A stretch of DNA of 46,309 bases from contig CALBSQ010000255.1 of the NCBI GenBank assembly GCA_937967325.1, positions 1 to 46,309 of the forward strand. Reading direction: 5' to 3'. Under the pieces are notes generated by a model. The model was given only the letters and a program-made list of their open reading frames with translations, did not search any database and was not told where the DNA came from. The position numbers and the translations under genes were made by a program. Of this stretch, positions 25,835-33,530 are shown in pieces. The DNA is from an uncultured Chloroflexota bacterium (lineage in GTDB: Bacteria; Chloroflexota; UBA4733). Within the stretch, counting starts at the first letter, position 1. Each line of letters starts with the position of its first letter.

Positions 25835-27334
25835 CTACTTTCCTGCCTGCGCCTCTGCCTTGGCCTTGTCGAGGCCGCGGCGGATGGCGTCGTCGGCCTG
25901 GCCGCCGGCCGTCTTGGCATCGGTCTGGCCCTGCCAGAGCGGGGTGAGCGCCTTGCCGACGTCGCCAACCCAGTAGTTGCTCCCCGGCTCGCGGTACAGG
26001 TTCTTGCCGTAGGTTGGGAGGTCGGCCATCACCTTGCGGTGCGCCGGCTTGCCGTTGGGCTGCAGGAAGTCCGCCGACTGCGCCACCTTGATCAGACAGG
26101 GCGTGCCGGTCTGGGCAAAGAGCTTCATCGCTTCCTCGCCCACCAGGAACTTCAGCACGTCCCAGGACTCGGCGCGGTGCTTGGTCGAGGCGTACATGGA
26201 GAGGGTGTTGGTGCCAATATAGGTCTGGCGGCCTGATGAGCCGGCCGCGCCGACCGGCACCGGCGCCAGGTCCCACTCGTAGGCCGTCATCTGCTGGACG
26301 TAGGTATCGACGTTCCAGGTCCCGTTGACTTCCTTGATCTCGTCGGCGGTCGGCTGGACGTGGTACTTCTGCACCAGGTCGGCCAGCCAGCTGAGCGCGG
26401 TCTGCGAGGGCCCGGACGAAAGCGTCCCTTGCGTGCCGGCATTGTCCATGTAGTCGCCACCAGCGGAGAAGAGGAAGCCGTCCATATTCTTCGGGCCGGT
26501 CGCGCCGACGACACCAAACTGGGGCACTTGCTGCTCGCGATGCGTCAGCTTCTGCGCCGCCTGGAGGAACTGATCCCAGGTCCAGTCGGAGGCGGGCTCC
26601 GGCACGCCGTCCTTGGCGAAGAGCGTCTTGTTGTAGTAGATCACCATCCCGACGTTGGTCTCCGGCATGGCGTAGAGCGTCCCCTTGCCGAAGCCCAAGC
26701 TGCCCTTGGTGTAGCGACCGTCGTCGACCGTCTCCGAGTACCACTGGCTCAAGTCCAGCTTGTCCTGCCCCACCAGCGGCTCCAGCGACTGGAGGTAGCC
26801 GCGATCGGCGTACTGGACAAACACGGAGGGATCCATTATCGACAGGTCGGGCGGCGTGCCGGCGAGCGCCTGGGTCTGCAGCTTGGTCCAGATGTCCTGG
26901 GCAATCACGTCCTGCTCCGGCTTCACGCCGGGATGGTCCTTGGTATAGCCGGTAAAGAGAGTATTCAGGCGGTCGTTCCAGGGCTGAAAGCTGTACATGG
27001 CAAAGCGCACCGTGATCGTTGTTCCAGCGGGAGCCTGGCTGCTCGCGGCGACAGTGCTTTGCGCGCTGGCCGAGGTGGAGATGGCAGCCGAGGATGACGC
27101 CGGCGCCACGGCGCTGTTTGATGCCGCGCTGCTACCAGAGGCCACCGATGCGGCCGACGTGGCAGCGCGCTGAGAGGACGCCTGGGTAGCCGTCGCCGAT
27201 GAGGCGCTCGCGGTGGTCACGGCGCTCCCACCGCAGGCCGCGAGCACACCGACACCGGCAAGGCTGAGCGCGCCGCCGGCAAGCGTCAACAGGGAGCGAC
27301 GGCTCAGTTGCGGCCGTGCTTGCTTCCGGGACAT
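25835..27334 (-). CDS. Sugar ABC transporter solute-binding lipoprotein (family 1)
   Basis: This 499-residue binding protein has AAAGGAG 9 bp before ATG. The signal LSRRSLLTLAGGALSLAGVGVLAAC (twin arginines; lipid Cys34) is near-identical in layout to that of the binding protein at 12600-14066. A Ser/Ala/Thr linker (36-100) leads to TITVRFAMYSFQPWNDRLNTLFTGYTKDHPGVKPEQDVIAQDIWTKLQTQALAGTPPDLSIMD and IYYNKTLFAKDGVPEPASDWTWDQFLQAAQKL. It is divergent from the deacetylase gene and shares an AT-rich control region with it. No permease genes lie near. Confidence 0.9.
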   Translation of the reverse strand: MSRKQARPQLSRRSLLTLAGGALSLAGVGVLAACGGSAVTTASASSATATQASSQRAATSAASVASGSSAASNSAVAPASSSAAISTSASAQSTVAASSQAPAGTTITVRFAMYSFQPWNDRLNTLFTGYTKDHPGVKPEQDVIAQDIWTKLQTQALAGTPPDLSIMDPSVFVQYADRGYLQSLEPLVGQDKLDLSQWYSETVDDGRYTKGSLGFGKGTLYAMPETNVGMVIYYNKTLFAKDGVPEPASDWTWDQFLQAAQKLTHREQQVPQFGVVGATGPKNMDGFLFSAGGDYMDNAGTQGTLSSGPSQTALSWLADLVQKYHVQPTADEIKEVNGTWNVDTYVQQMTAYEWDLAPVPVGAAGSSGRQTYIGTNTLSMYASTKHRAESWDVLKFLVGEEAMKLFAQTGTPCLIKVAQSADFLQPNGKPAHRKVMADLPTYGKNLYREPGSNYWVGDVGKALTPLWQGQTDAKTAGGQADDAIRRGLDKAKAEAQAGK

Positions 27335-27377
27335 GGGTACCGACTCCTTTCCGTGGCGAAGAACACCGAGGTTGTGC

Positions 27378-27391
27378 TATACATTATACAA
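27378..27391. promoter_or_regulatory. Shared promoter/operator between divergent SBP and deacetylase genes
   Basis: On the minus strand a perfect TATAAT (27388-27383) serves the binding-protein gene. The segment TATACATTAT (27378-27387) is identical to the core of the palindrome at 16176-16195. The symmetry here is imperfect. The site is placed so that one repressor could silence both divergent genes. Confidence 0.5.
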
Positions 27392-27412
27392 TCGACAAAG
27401 GAGGAGCAAGCC

Positions 27413-28282
27413 GTGGCGGAGCTGACCTTCGTGTTCACCAACGACGACGCCGGTTCCGGAGACGTCACGCTCTTCCACGAGCTGCTCGATTTCCTGGAGC
27501 GCCGCCACGTGCGCGGGACTTTCTTCACCGTCCCTAACGCCCAGGGCCGCCCGCTTGACGAGCGACCGGATTGGATCGACGCGCTGAAGCGTGCGCAGGC
27601 GTTAGGGCACGAGATCGGTCTCCACGGCTACCGGCACGAGGGCTTCGAGTTTGGCTGTCCTCCCGACTTCATGCTCGACCTGATGGGAGTCAAGGCCTGG
27701 GAGAGACTCCAGGGCAACCGCCAGGAGCTGCACGATTCGTGGAAGCGCGCTGTATTGCAAGAGAAGATCGAGCGGGGGATGGCTATCTTCGAGCGGACGC
27801 TGGGGATACGCCCGAGATCCTGGCGCTCGCCCTGTTGCGCAGTTTGTACGAACCTGTACCTGGCGCTTGCCGGCGCTGGAATCAGCAACGACTCCTCGTT
27901 GATCGTCAACCCGCAGGGCTGGCCCTATTGCGGCAAGGACTACCAGACTCAGCTCGACTGGGAGCCGGCATACCAGACCTATCCCTTCCGGTACCACGGC
28001 GGCGTGACCGAACTGCCGGTGGTCGCCGAGTACACCTGGTTCTTGACCGACGACCAGAGCGTCGAGCAGGCCTGGGAGCTCATCAAGTCCGATTGCGAGC
28101 GCGCGGCGCGAAGCTCGGGCATCTTCGTCGCCATGTCGCACTATTACGCCATGACCGGCCCCAACCGGCGCGGTCTCGAGCTCTACGACCGCCTCTTCGA
28201 TTTTATGGAAACATGTGGCACGGTGCAGTATCGGACGGTGGCGGAGGCGGCGGCGCTGCCGATGGGGCCGTGGCCGATCTGA
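27413..28282 (+). CDS. Polysaccharide deacetylase-family protein (NodB-type)
   Basis: This 289-residue protein is read from GTG 27413, which has AAAGGAGGAG 7 bp upstream; the longer open frame runs through the control region and is not favoured. It shows NDDAG (10-14, catalytic base and metal Asp), HGYRH (71-75, two metal His) and RSPC (138-141), the motifs of carbohydrate esterase 4 enzymes. These remove acyl groups from amino sugars or related amides. No signal peptide, so it acts inside the cell on an imported small substrate. It starts a plus-strand run with a DegT aminotransferase 29 bp downstream. Confidence 0.88.
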   Translation: MAELTFVFTNDDAGSGDVTLFHELLDFLERRHVRGTFFTVPNAQGRPLDERPDWIDALKRAQALGHEIGLHGYRHEGFEFGCPPDFMLDLMGVKAWERLQGNRQELHDSWKRAVLQEKIERGMAIFERTLGIRPRSWRSPCCAVCTNLYLALAGAGISNDSSLIVNPQGWPYCGKDYQTQLDWEPAYQTYPFRYHGGVTELPVVAEYTWFLTDDQSVEQAWELIKSDCERAARSSGIFVAMSHYYAMTGPNRRGLELYDRLFDFMETCGTVQYRTVAEAAALPMGPWPI

Positions 28283-28311
28283 TCGTTACTTTGTGTTAGG
28301 AAGGTTGCTCC

Positions 28312-29469
28312 ATGGCGCGGGTGTTCGATGATCTGGAACTGGGCTACGTCAAGGACGTGCTCGCCAGCGGCAAGCTCGGCTGGGCGCAGGGCGGTATGGT
28401 CACGCGTTTCGAGGAGGCGTTTGCCCGGCTAGTGGGCAGCCGGTACGCCGTCGCCCGCAACTCGGCCATGACGGGGCTGGCCCAGGCGGTGAGCATCAGC
28501 GGCGCCGGCACCGGACTCGAGGTAATCTGCGACCCTATCGTCCACTTTGGCGGCCTGGCCACCCTGTACTTCAACGCCGTACCCCGCTTCGCCGACGTGC
28601 GGCGCGATACCTACCTGATGGACCCCGAGTCGGTCCGGGCCAACATCACGCCGCTGACGCGCGCCGTGCTGGTCACCAACCTTTGGGGGCTGTGCGCCGA
28701 GCTGGACGAGCTGCGTCGCATCTGCGACGAGCATGGACTCTTCCTGATCGAGGATTGCGCCCACGTGATCGGCTCCTCCTGGAACGGCCGGCACGCCGGC
28801 GCCTATGGCGACCTGGGCGTCTTCAGCTTCCAGCAAGGCAAGCACCTGCCAACCGGCGATGGCGGCATGATGACGACGGATCGGAAGGACCTCTACGACA
28901 AAATCTACAGCGAGTGGGCCTTCAGCGGCGAATCGCCGGCCTTCCTCACCTTGAATTTCCGCATGAACGAGCTCACCGCGGCCGTGGGGCTGGGCCAGGT
29001 GGAACGGGTGATGGGCTACGTCGAAGGCTACACCCGCCACCTCGGCACGCTCAACGCCGCCATCGCCGGCTGCGACTGGCTACGGCCACGCACGGTCCCG
29101 GCCCAAGCACGGCAATCGGGTTATGTCTGGTCCTGCACCTGGGAGGGAGATGTCCACGGGCGGGACTACGACCGCTTCAAGCAGATATGCCGCGACCTCA
29201 AGCTGCCGCTGAGCTTCGGCTTCAACCGCGAGGACACGCCGGCCTACAGCTATGACATCTTCAAAGGCTCGACCGCCTACCACGTCCCGGCTTGCCCGGT
29301 GCGATGCCCATTCTACAAGAGCGACTACCGCTATCACCCGGGGCTTTGCCCGGTCACCGAGGAGCTGATCCCACGTTTGGTTAAGATGGGACTGGTCGAA
29401 GTACCGGCTGACGAGATGGCCCGGCGCGCGGAGAAGCTGCACGAGGCGATCCAGAAGATGGAAAGATAG
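28312..29469 (+). CDS. DegT/DnrJ/EryC1/StrS-family PLP-dependent aminotransferase
   Basis: This 385-residue sugar aminotransferase has the PLP-phosphate and cofactor Asp in LIEDCAHVIGS (Asp148) and the Schiff-base lysine in SFQQGKHLPTGDGGM (Lys177). The family transfers an amino group between keto-sugars or cyclitols and glutamate/glutamine; scyllo-inosamine type enzymes belong here. It begins 29 bp after the deacetylase gene with GGAAGG before ATG, so the two form an operon: deacylation then transamination would convert an N-acyl amino sugar or aminocyclitol to a keto compound. The direction is inferred. Confidence 0.92.
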   Translation: MARVFDDLELGYVKDVLASGKLGWAQGGMVTRFEEAFARLVGSRYAVARNSAMTGLAQAVSISGAGTGLEVICDPIVHFGGLATLYFNAVPRFADVRRDTYLMDPESVRANITPLTRAVLVTNLWGLCAELDELRRICDEHGLFLIEDCAHVIGSSWNGRHAGAYGDLGVFSFQQGKHLPTGDGGMMTTDRKDLYDKIYSEWAFSGESPAFLTLNFRMNELTAAVGLGQVERVMGYVEGYTRHLGTLNAAIAGCDWLRPRTVPAQARQSGYVWSCTWEGDVHGRDYDRFKQICRDLKLPLSFGFNREDTPAYSYDIFKGSTAYHVPACPVRCPFYKSDYRYHPGLCPVTEELIPRLVKMGLVEVPADEMARRAEKLHEAIQKMER

Positions 29470-29474
29470 CTTCA

Positions 29475-29640
29475 CCTGCCGCTAAAGCGGCAGGCTAAGC
29501 CTACAAAGCCGGCTAAAGCCGGCTGGGCTTCCGTTACCAACGGCGTGAACGAGCCCGTGAAGGAGGACATCCGCGGATGAAAGGTGCCCAGCCGGCTTTA
29601 GCCGGCTTTGTCCTGTTAGCCGGACCATTTATGGTCCGGC
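29475..29640. repeat. Composite hairpin repeat (CCGGCTAAAGCC family)
   Basis: Arms 29503-29528 and 29586-29611 are perfect 26-bp complements. Small hairpins flank them: CCTGCCGCTAAAGCGGCAGG (29475-29494) and GCCGGACCATTTATGGTCCGGC (29619-29640, given here as an inverted repeat with a short AT centre). Diverged copies lie at 26-76 and 30871-31013. Confidence 0.85.
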
Positions 29641-29680
29641 GCGCTAGCAATGCCGACGAAGATGCGGGGAGGAGCGCAAC

Positions 29681-30853
29681 ATGCGACCAGGCCCAACACA
29701 GCACCTATTGGAGCAAATCTCGCCAGAACGCCTGGCCAAGCTGACCTACGACCTGGTCAGCATCAAGAGCTACACCGGTGATACCGTCGAAGCTGCCGGC
29801 TTCTACGCTGAGCACCTGGCCAGGCTGGGCCTGGCAGTGGAGACGGTGACGGACTACCCCAATAGCCCGGTGGTCATCGGCCGGCTGCATGGCGGCGTTG
29901 GTCCAACCCTGACTCTGAACGGCCATATCGATACCGTCCCCGTAGACCATCCGCCGGTCGAGATGAAGGACGGCACGATCTACGGCCGAGGCGCCGCGGA
30001 CATGAAGTCGGCTCTGGCCGCGATGGCCGAAGTAGCGAGGGTGCTACGCGAAAACCACATTCATCTGGGTGGGACGCTGCAACTGATCGCGCACGGCTTA
30101 CACGAGGCGCCTGGTGGACATGGCGAGGATCTCACCGCCGTGGTGCGCCGCGGTTTGGGCGGCGATGCCGCCATTGTGACCGAGGTAGGCGTCGACGATC
30201 TGCCGGTCGTGGGCATGGGCATGACGATCTTTGAGATCAGCGTGACGCGAGAAGGTGATCCCGGCCACGAGCTGATGACCCCCGCAGGCACACCGCATCC
30301 ACTGCTAGCCGCCGGACAGGTGCTCGTCAGCCTCCAAGAGATGAACGCCAAGCTGCAGCAAGAGCCGGTGGCGCGCATCGGACCGGAATCGGTCTTCGTC
30401 GGCATGGTGGCCGGCGGTGACTTCTACAACCGCTTCCCCAGCTCGTGCCGGATTGTCGGTACGCGCCGCTACGGGCCGCAACGCCATCTGGAGGATGTAC
30501 GTGCCGAACTGACGGCGTTACTGGATCGGGTCGCCGCTGAGACCGGTTGCCAGCTCAACCTGCGCCTGCAGCCGGTCCGCGACAGCTTCCAGGTTGCCGA
30601 GGACTCCGCTATCGTTCGGGCATTGCAGGCCGCCTACCATGAGCTCCACGGCCGGGAGCTGCCGTTCAGCGGCATCCGCATCGTCGCTGATGCTCCCGTG
30701 TTCATCCGCGAGGGAGGCGTGCCCTGCATCTACCACGGCATCCGCGGCCACGGCGCGCACGCCGACCTGGAGTACGTCGATGTGGACGACATCGTCCGCG
30801 CCACGCGCGAGTACCTACTTACCGTGTTGAATTATCTCGGAAATGGCGCGTGA
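29681..30853 (+). CDS. M20-family metallohydrolase (ArgE/DapE-like) with altered catalytic residue
   Basis: This 390-residue dinuclear-zinc amidohydrolase has NGHIDTVP (80-87; His82 metal, Asp84) and GRGAADMK (102-109; Asp107 bridging metal). About 35 residues on, where M20 enzymes have Glu-Glu, it reads His141-Glu142, so the general-base Glu is apparently replaced by His while the metal Glu stays. The dimerisation lid region (VGMGMTIFEISVTREGDPGH...) is present. The terminal metal His is in IYHGIRGHGAHADLEYVDVDD. GGGAGGAG precedes ATG. It probably acts on an N-acyl or peptide bond, in line with the deacetylase and aminotransferases around it. Confidence 0.85.
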   Translation: MRPGPTQHLLEQISPERLAKLTYDLVSIKSYTGDTVEAAGFYAEHLARLGLAVETVTDYPNSPVVIGRLHGGVGPTLTLNGHIDTVPVDHPPVEMKDGTIYGRGAADMKSALAAMAEVARVLRENHIHLGGTLQLIAHGLHEAPGGHGEDLTAVVRRGLGGDAAIVTEVGVDDLPVVGMGMTIFEISVTREGDPGHELMTPAGTPHPLLAAGQVLVSLQEMNAKLQQEPVARIGPESVFVGMVAGGDFYNRFPSSCRIVGTRRYGPQRHLEDVRAELTALLDRVAAETGCQLNLRLQPVRDSFQVAEDSAIVRALQAAYHELHGRELPFSGIRIVADAPVFIREGGVPCIYHGIRGHGAHADLEYVDVDDIVRATREYLLTVLNYLGNGA

Positions 30854-30870
30854 GGCAGATGGGCAGCGCC

Positions 30871-31013
30871 ACTCACCGCTCAAGCGGCGGGCTCACAGGA
30901 CAAAGCCCCTTCGGGGCTCTCCAAATGCGATGTGGCCGCCAGAAGCCGGACAGCCTGCCAAGTGCGGAGCCCCGAAGGGGCTTTGTCCTGTGAGCCGGAC
31001 CATTCATGGCTCG
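30871..31013. repeat. Composite hairpin repeat with perfect 29-bp arms
   Basis: Arms 30891-30919 and 30967-30995 are exact complements. Each arm itself contains an AAGCCCCTTCGGGGCTT-like hairpin, and the flanks (CCGCTCAAGCGG, GCCGGACCATTCATGG) copy those of the element at 29475-29640, so it is the same modular family with a different core. Confidence 0.85.
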
Positions 31014-31066
31014 GTGAGTCTTCCCGCCACCATGCGCAGTTTGCCGACAAAGAGGAGACCTTTACC

Positions 31067-32422
31067 GTGAGCAATCCCCTGGAGCACATCGTCCTCGACT
31101 TCATGCAAATGCAGGAGTTCGCCAGGGACCCCTTTGTGATCGACCACGGTGAAGGCATCCGCGTCACCGACAGCCAGGGCAAGCGTTACATCGACGGCCT
31201 GTCCGGCGTGTTCGTGGCCAGCCTCGGCTATGGCAATCGCGCGGTGATCGATGCGATGACCGAGCAGCTGCAGCGGCTGCACTTTGCGCTGCCGTTGCAC
31301 GCGACCACGCCGCCCGCGCTGGCGCTGGCGGAGGAGATCCGCAGCCACTGGGCGCCAGAGAGCCTCGGTACCGTCAAGCTGCTCTCCGGCGGCTCCGAAG
31401 CAACGGAAGCGGCGATGAAGCTGGCGCGCCAGTACCACGCGCAGGCAGGCCACCCCCGCAAGTACAAGATCATCTCCAAGTATGGTGGGTATCACGGCGC
31501 GACAATGGGCGCCCTTTCGGCCTCGGGTGGCTGGGAGCGCAAGTCGGTCTTCGAGCCGCTCGGGACCGGTTTTCTCCACGTCCACCCGCCCTACTGCTAC
31601 CGCTGCCCCTTCGACCAGCAGTACGGCTCCTGTGCCATCACCTGCGCCAAGCTGATCGAGCGCACGATCGGCGCGGAGGACCCCGAGACGGTGGCGGCGG
31701 TGATCATGGAGCCGGTGTCGGTATCGTCGGCCGGCTACGTTGTGCCGCCACCGGAATTCTTCGCTATCCTGCGCGAAACCTGCGATCGGCACAACGTGCT
31801 GCTCATCTTCGACGAGATCATCACCGGCTTCGGCCGCCTGGGCCGGAACTTCGGCGCCGACCACTACGGCGTGGTTCCCGATCTGCTCTGCTGCGGCAAG
31901 GGCATGAGCGGTGGCTACGCGCCGCTGGCCGCGGTGCTGATCGCCGACCGTATCCAGGAGGCCTTCCTCGGCGCCGCGGAAGAGCGCCGAGAGTTTCACC
32001 ACGGCCACACCTTCGGCGGCAACCCCGTCGCCGCCGCCGCCGGTCTTGCGGCGCTGCGGGAGATGCGTGACAACGACCTGGTGCGGAACGCCGCCCAGCA
32101 GGGCGCCTACCTGCGCGAACGGCTGGAAAAGATCGCTGAGCGGTCCTGCATCATCGGCGAAGTGCGCGGCGCCGGGCTATTGCAAGGCTTTGAGCTGGTG
32201 CGCGACCACCGGACGGGCGAGCCGTTCGCCGGCGAGCAACCTGGCAAAGTCTTCGACCGCCTGGCCCGCGAGCGCGGCCTGCTCCTCCGTTGTGGCAGCG
32301 AGTTCGTCGTCTTTGCCCCGCCGCTGATCGTCAGCCGTGCGGACATCGACGAGATGTGCGCCATCACCGAGGAGTGCCTGGCCCTGGTACAGCGTGAGCT
32401 GCGTGGGGGCCTCTCCCGGTGA
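31067..32422 (+). CDS. Class III PLP-dependent aminotransferase
   Basis: This 451-residue omega-type aminotransferase is read from GTG 31067, which has AGAGGAG 9 bp upstream; the frame upstream runs into the hairpin repeat and is unlikely to be coding. It has the PLP-binding SGGSEATEAAMKLAR (107-121), YHGATMGALSASG (142-154), the cofactor Asp in LLIFDEIITGFGR (Asp249) and the Schiff-base Lys278 in CCGKGMSGGYAPLAA. Class III enzymes move amino groups from non-alpha positions (omega-amino acids, amines). It is the last of four plus-strand genes that look like an amino-compound pathway. Confidence 0.92.
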   Translation: MSNPLEHIVLDFMQMQEFARDPFVIDHGEGIRVTDSQGKRYIDGLSGVFVASLGYGNRAVIDAMTEQLQRLHFALPLHATTPPALALAEEIRSHWAPESLGTVKLLSGGSEATEAAMKLARQYHAQAGHPRKYKIISKYGGYHGATMGALSASGGWERKSVFEPLGTGFLHVHPPYCYRCPFDQQYGSCAITCAKLIERTIGAEDPETVAAVIMEPVSVSSAGYVVPPPEFFAILRETCDRHNVLLIFDEIITGFGRLGRNFGADHYGVVPDLLCCGKGMSGGYAPLAAVLIADRIQEAFLGAAEERREFHHGHTFGGNPVAAAAGLAALREMRDNDLVRNAAQQGAYLRERLEKIAERSCIIGEVRGAGLLQGFELVRDHRTGEPFAGEQPGKVFDRLARERGLLLRCGSEFVVFAPPLIVSRADIDEMCAITEECLALVQRELRGGLSR

Positions 32423-32539
32423 CCCCTACACCGATCCTCCAGAAGTGATCGTCTCCCTGTCATGGTGAGCTCGCCCCGGCGAGAGATCCTGCCGGTAAGG
32501 TTCCCTCAGCGCAACTGCCTCTGCAGGACACTGCGGCTT

Positions 32540-33277
32540 TCAGACCGCGAGCTCAGCCATAACTTCGGGGTCCAGCTCATCCGGCTCGAACGGCTCCTCC
32601 AGCCAGAAGATGCCGAGCTGCTCCAACTCTAGTGCAACGCGGGTGGCGCGCTCGACATCGGCGCCATAGCCGAGCCCGGCATCGATGAGGATGTCCACCT
32701 GATCACCGCCTGCCTGGCGCGCGGCGCGAGCGAGTTGTACGTCGTGGTCCGCGTCCCGGCCGAGCGGTCCCCATCCCAGCTTGACCGCCGTGAAGCCATA
32801 CTGGTCGATCAGGTTGCCGACCGTCGCCCGCACCTCGTCTTCGGTCGCCGGCATGAGGACGGATGCATAGGCGCGGACACGCCCTCGCCGCGGCGTCCCG
32901 AGTAGCGCCGATACCGGCTTATTGAGGGCCTTCCCCTTGATGTCCCACAGAGCGATCTCCAGCCCGCTGATGGCGTGGATGGCCGGCCCGCGCCGGCCGA
33001 AATAGATCACCGCACGGTACATCTTCCGCCACAGCCGCTTGATGTCCATTGGGTCTTCGCCGACGAGCACATCTCGCAGGCCGGCGGCGACCGCGTGTGA
33101 GCTCGGCGCCTCAATCACGGCCTTGACGACTTCCGGCTGCGAGTCAACCTCGCCGATCCCGATGATGCCCTCGTCGGTGTGGACACGGACGATCAGGTCG
33201 TCCTGGCTACCGTCGGCGATCCGGTCGTTCAGCGCCGGCTGCCGCAGGACAACGGCCTCGACTTCGGTAATCCTCAC
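32540..33277 (-). pseudogene. Enolase-superfamily (mandelate racemase/muconate lactonising) gene, 3' truncated
   Basis: Only 245 residues remain of a family that normally runs to about 360-400. The N-terminal capping domain is complete, and the barrel has lost its second half: Lys166 (AVKLGWGP), metal Asp199 (ILIDAGLGY) and Glu227/228 (WLEEPFEPDE) are seen, then the frame stops after MAELAV. The third metal ligand, the His-Asp dyad and the closing strands are missing. The 117 bp downstream do not restore the frame in any phase that I can see, so this is a deletion and not a frameshift. It ends facing the aminotransferase gene. Probably inactive; it may once have dehydrated a sugar acid in this island. 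Confidence 0.8.
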
Positions 33278-33331
33278 CTATCGCTCCCGAGCAGCACCAG
33301 CGCCCACCCGACTCCAGCATCATTCATCGTC

Positions 33332-33361
33332 TTGACGCGGCCAGACTGACCCGTAGTATAC
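33332..33361 (+). promoter_or_regulatory. Putative promoter of the methyltransferase gene
   Basis: TTGACG (33332-33337) and GTATAC (33356-33361) with an 18-bp spacer point toward the methyltransferase gene. The -10 box is not ideal. Confidence 0.4.
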
Positions 33362-33530
33362 GGCTGTGACATTCGGCATCAGTCCGCGGCAGTGTGCACC
33401 CGTGAGTTGCCTGCCAGCAGGTGTGGCAGTGCCAGCCCAAGCGGCCTCACCCGTAGAATTTGACGCTGGCCGAACGATATCGGCAGGCCTCACGGCTCAA
33501 ATGAGCGGTCACGGGAAGGATTGGCACGTC

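Noticed and set aside
32423..32539. Frameshifted remainder of the enolase-superfamily gene
   Set aside because: None of the three minus-strand frames here resembles the missing barrel strands, so it is a deletion and not a frameshift.
33356..33361. GTATAC as another GntR operator
   Set aside because: It is explained as the -10 region of a promoter and its flanks do not match the palindrome.
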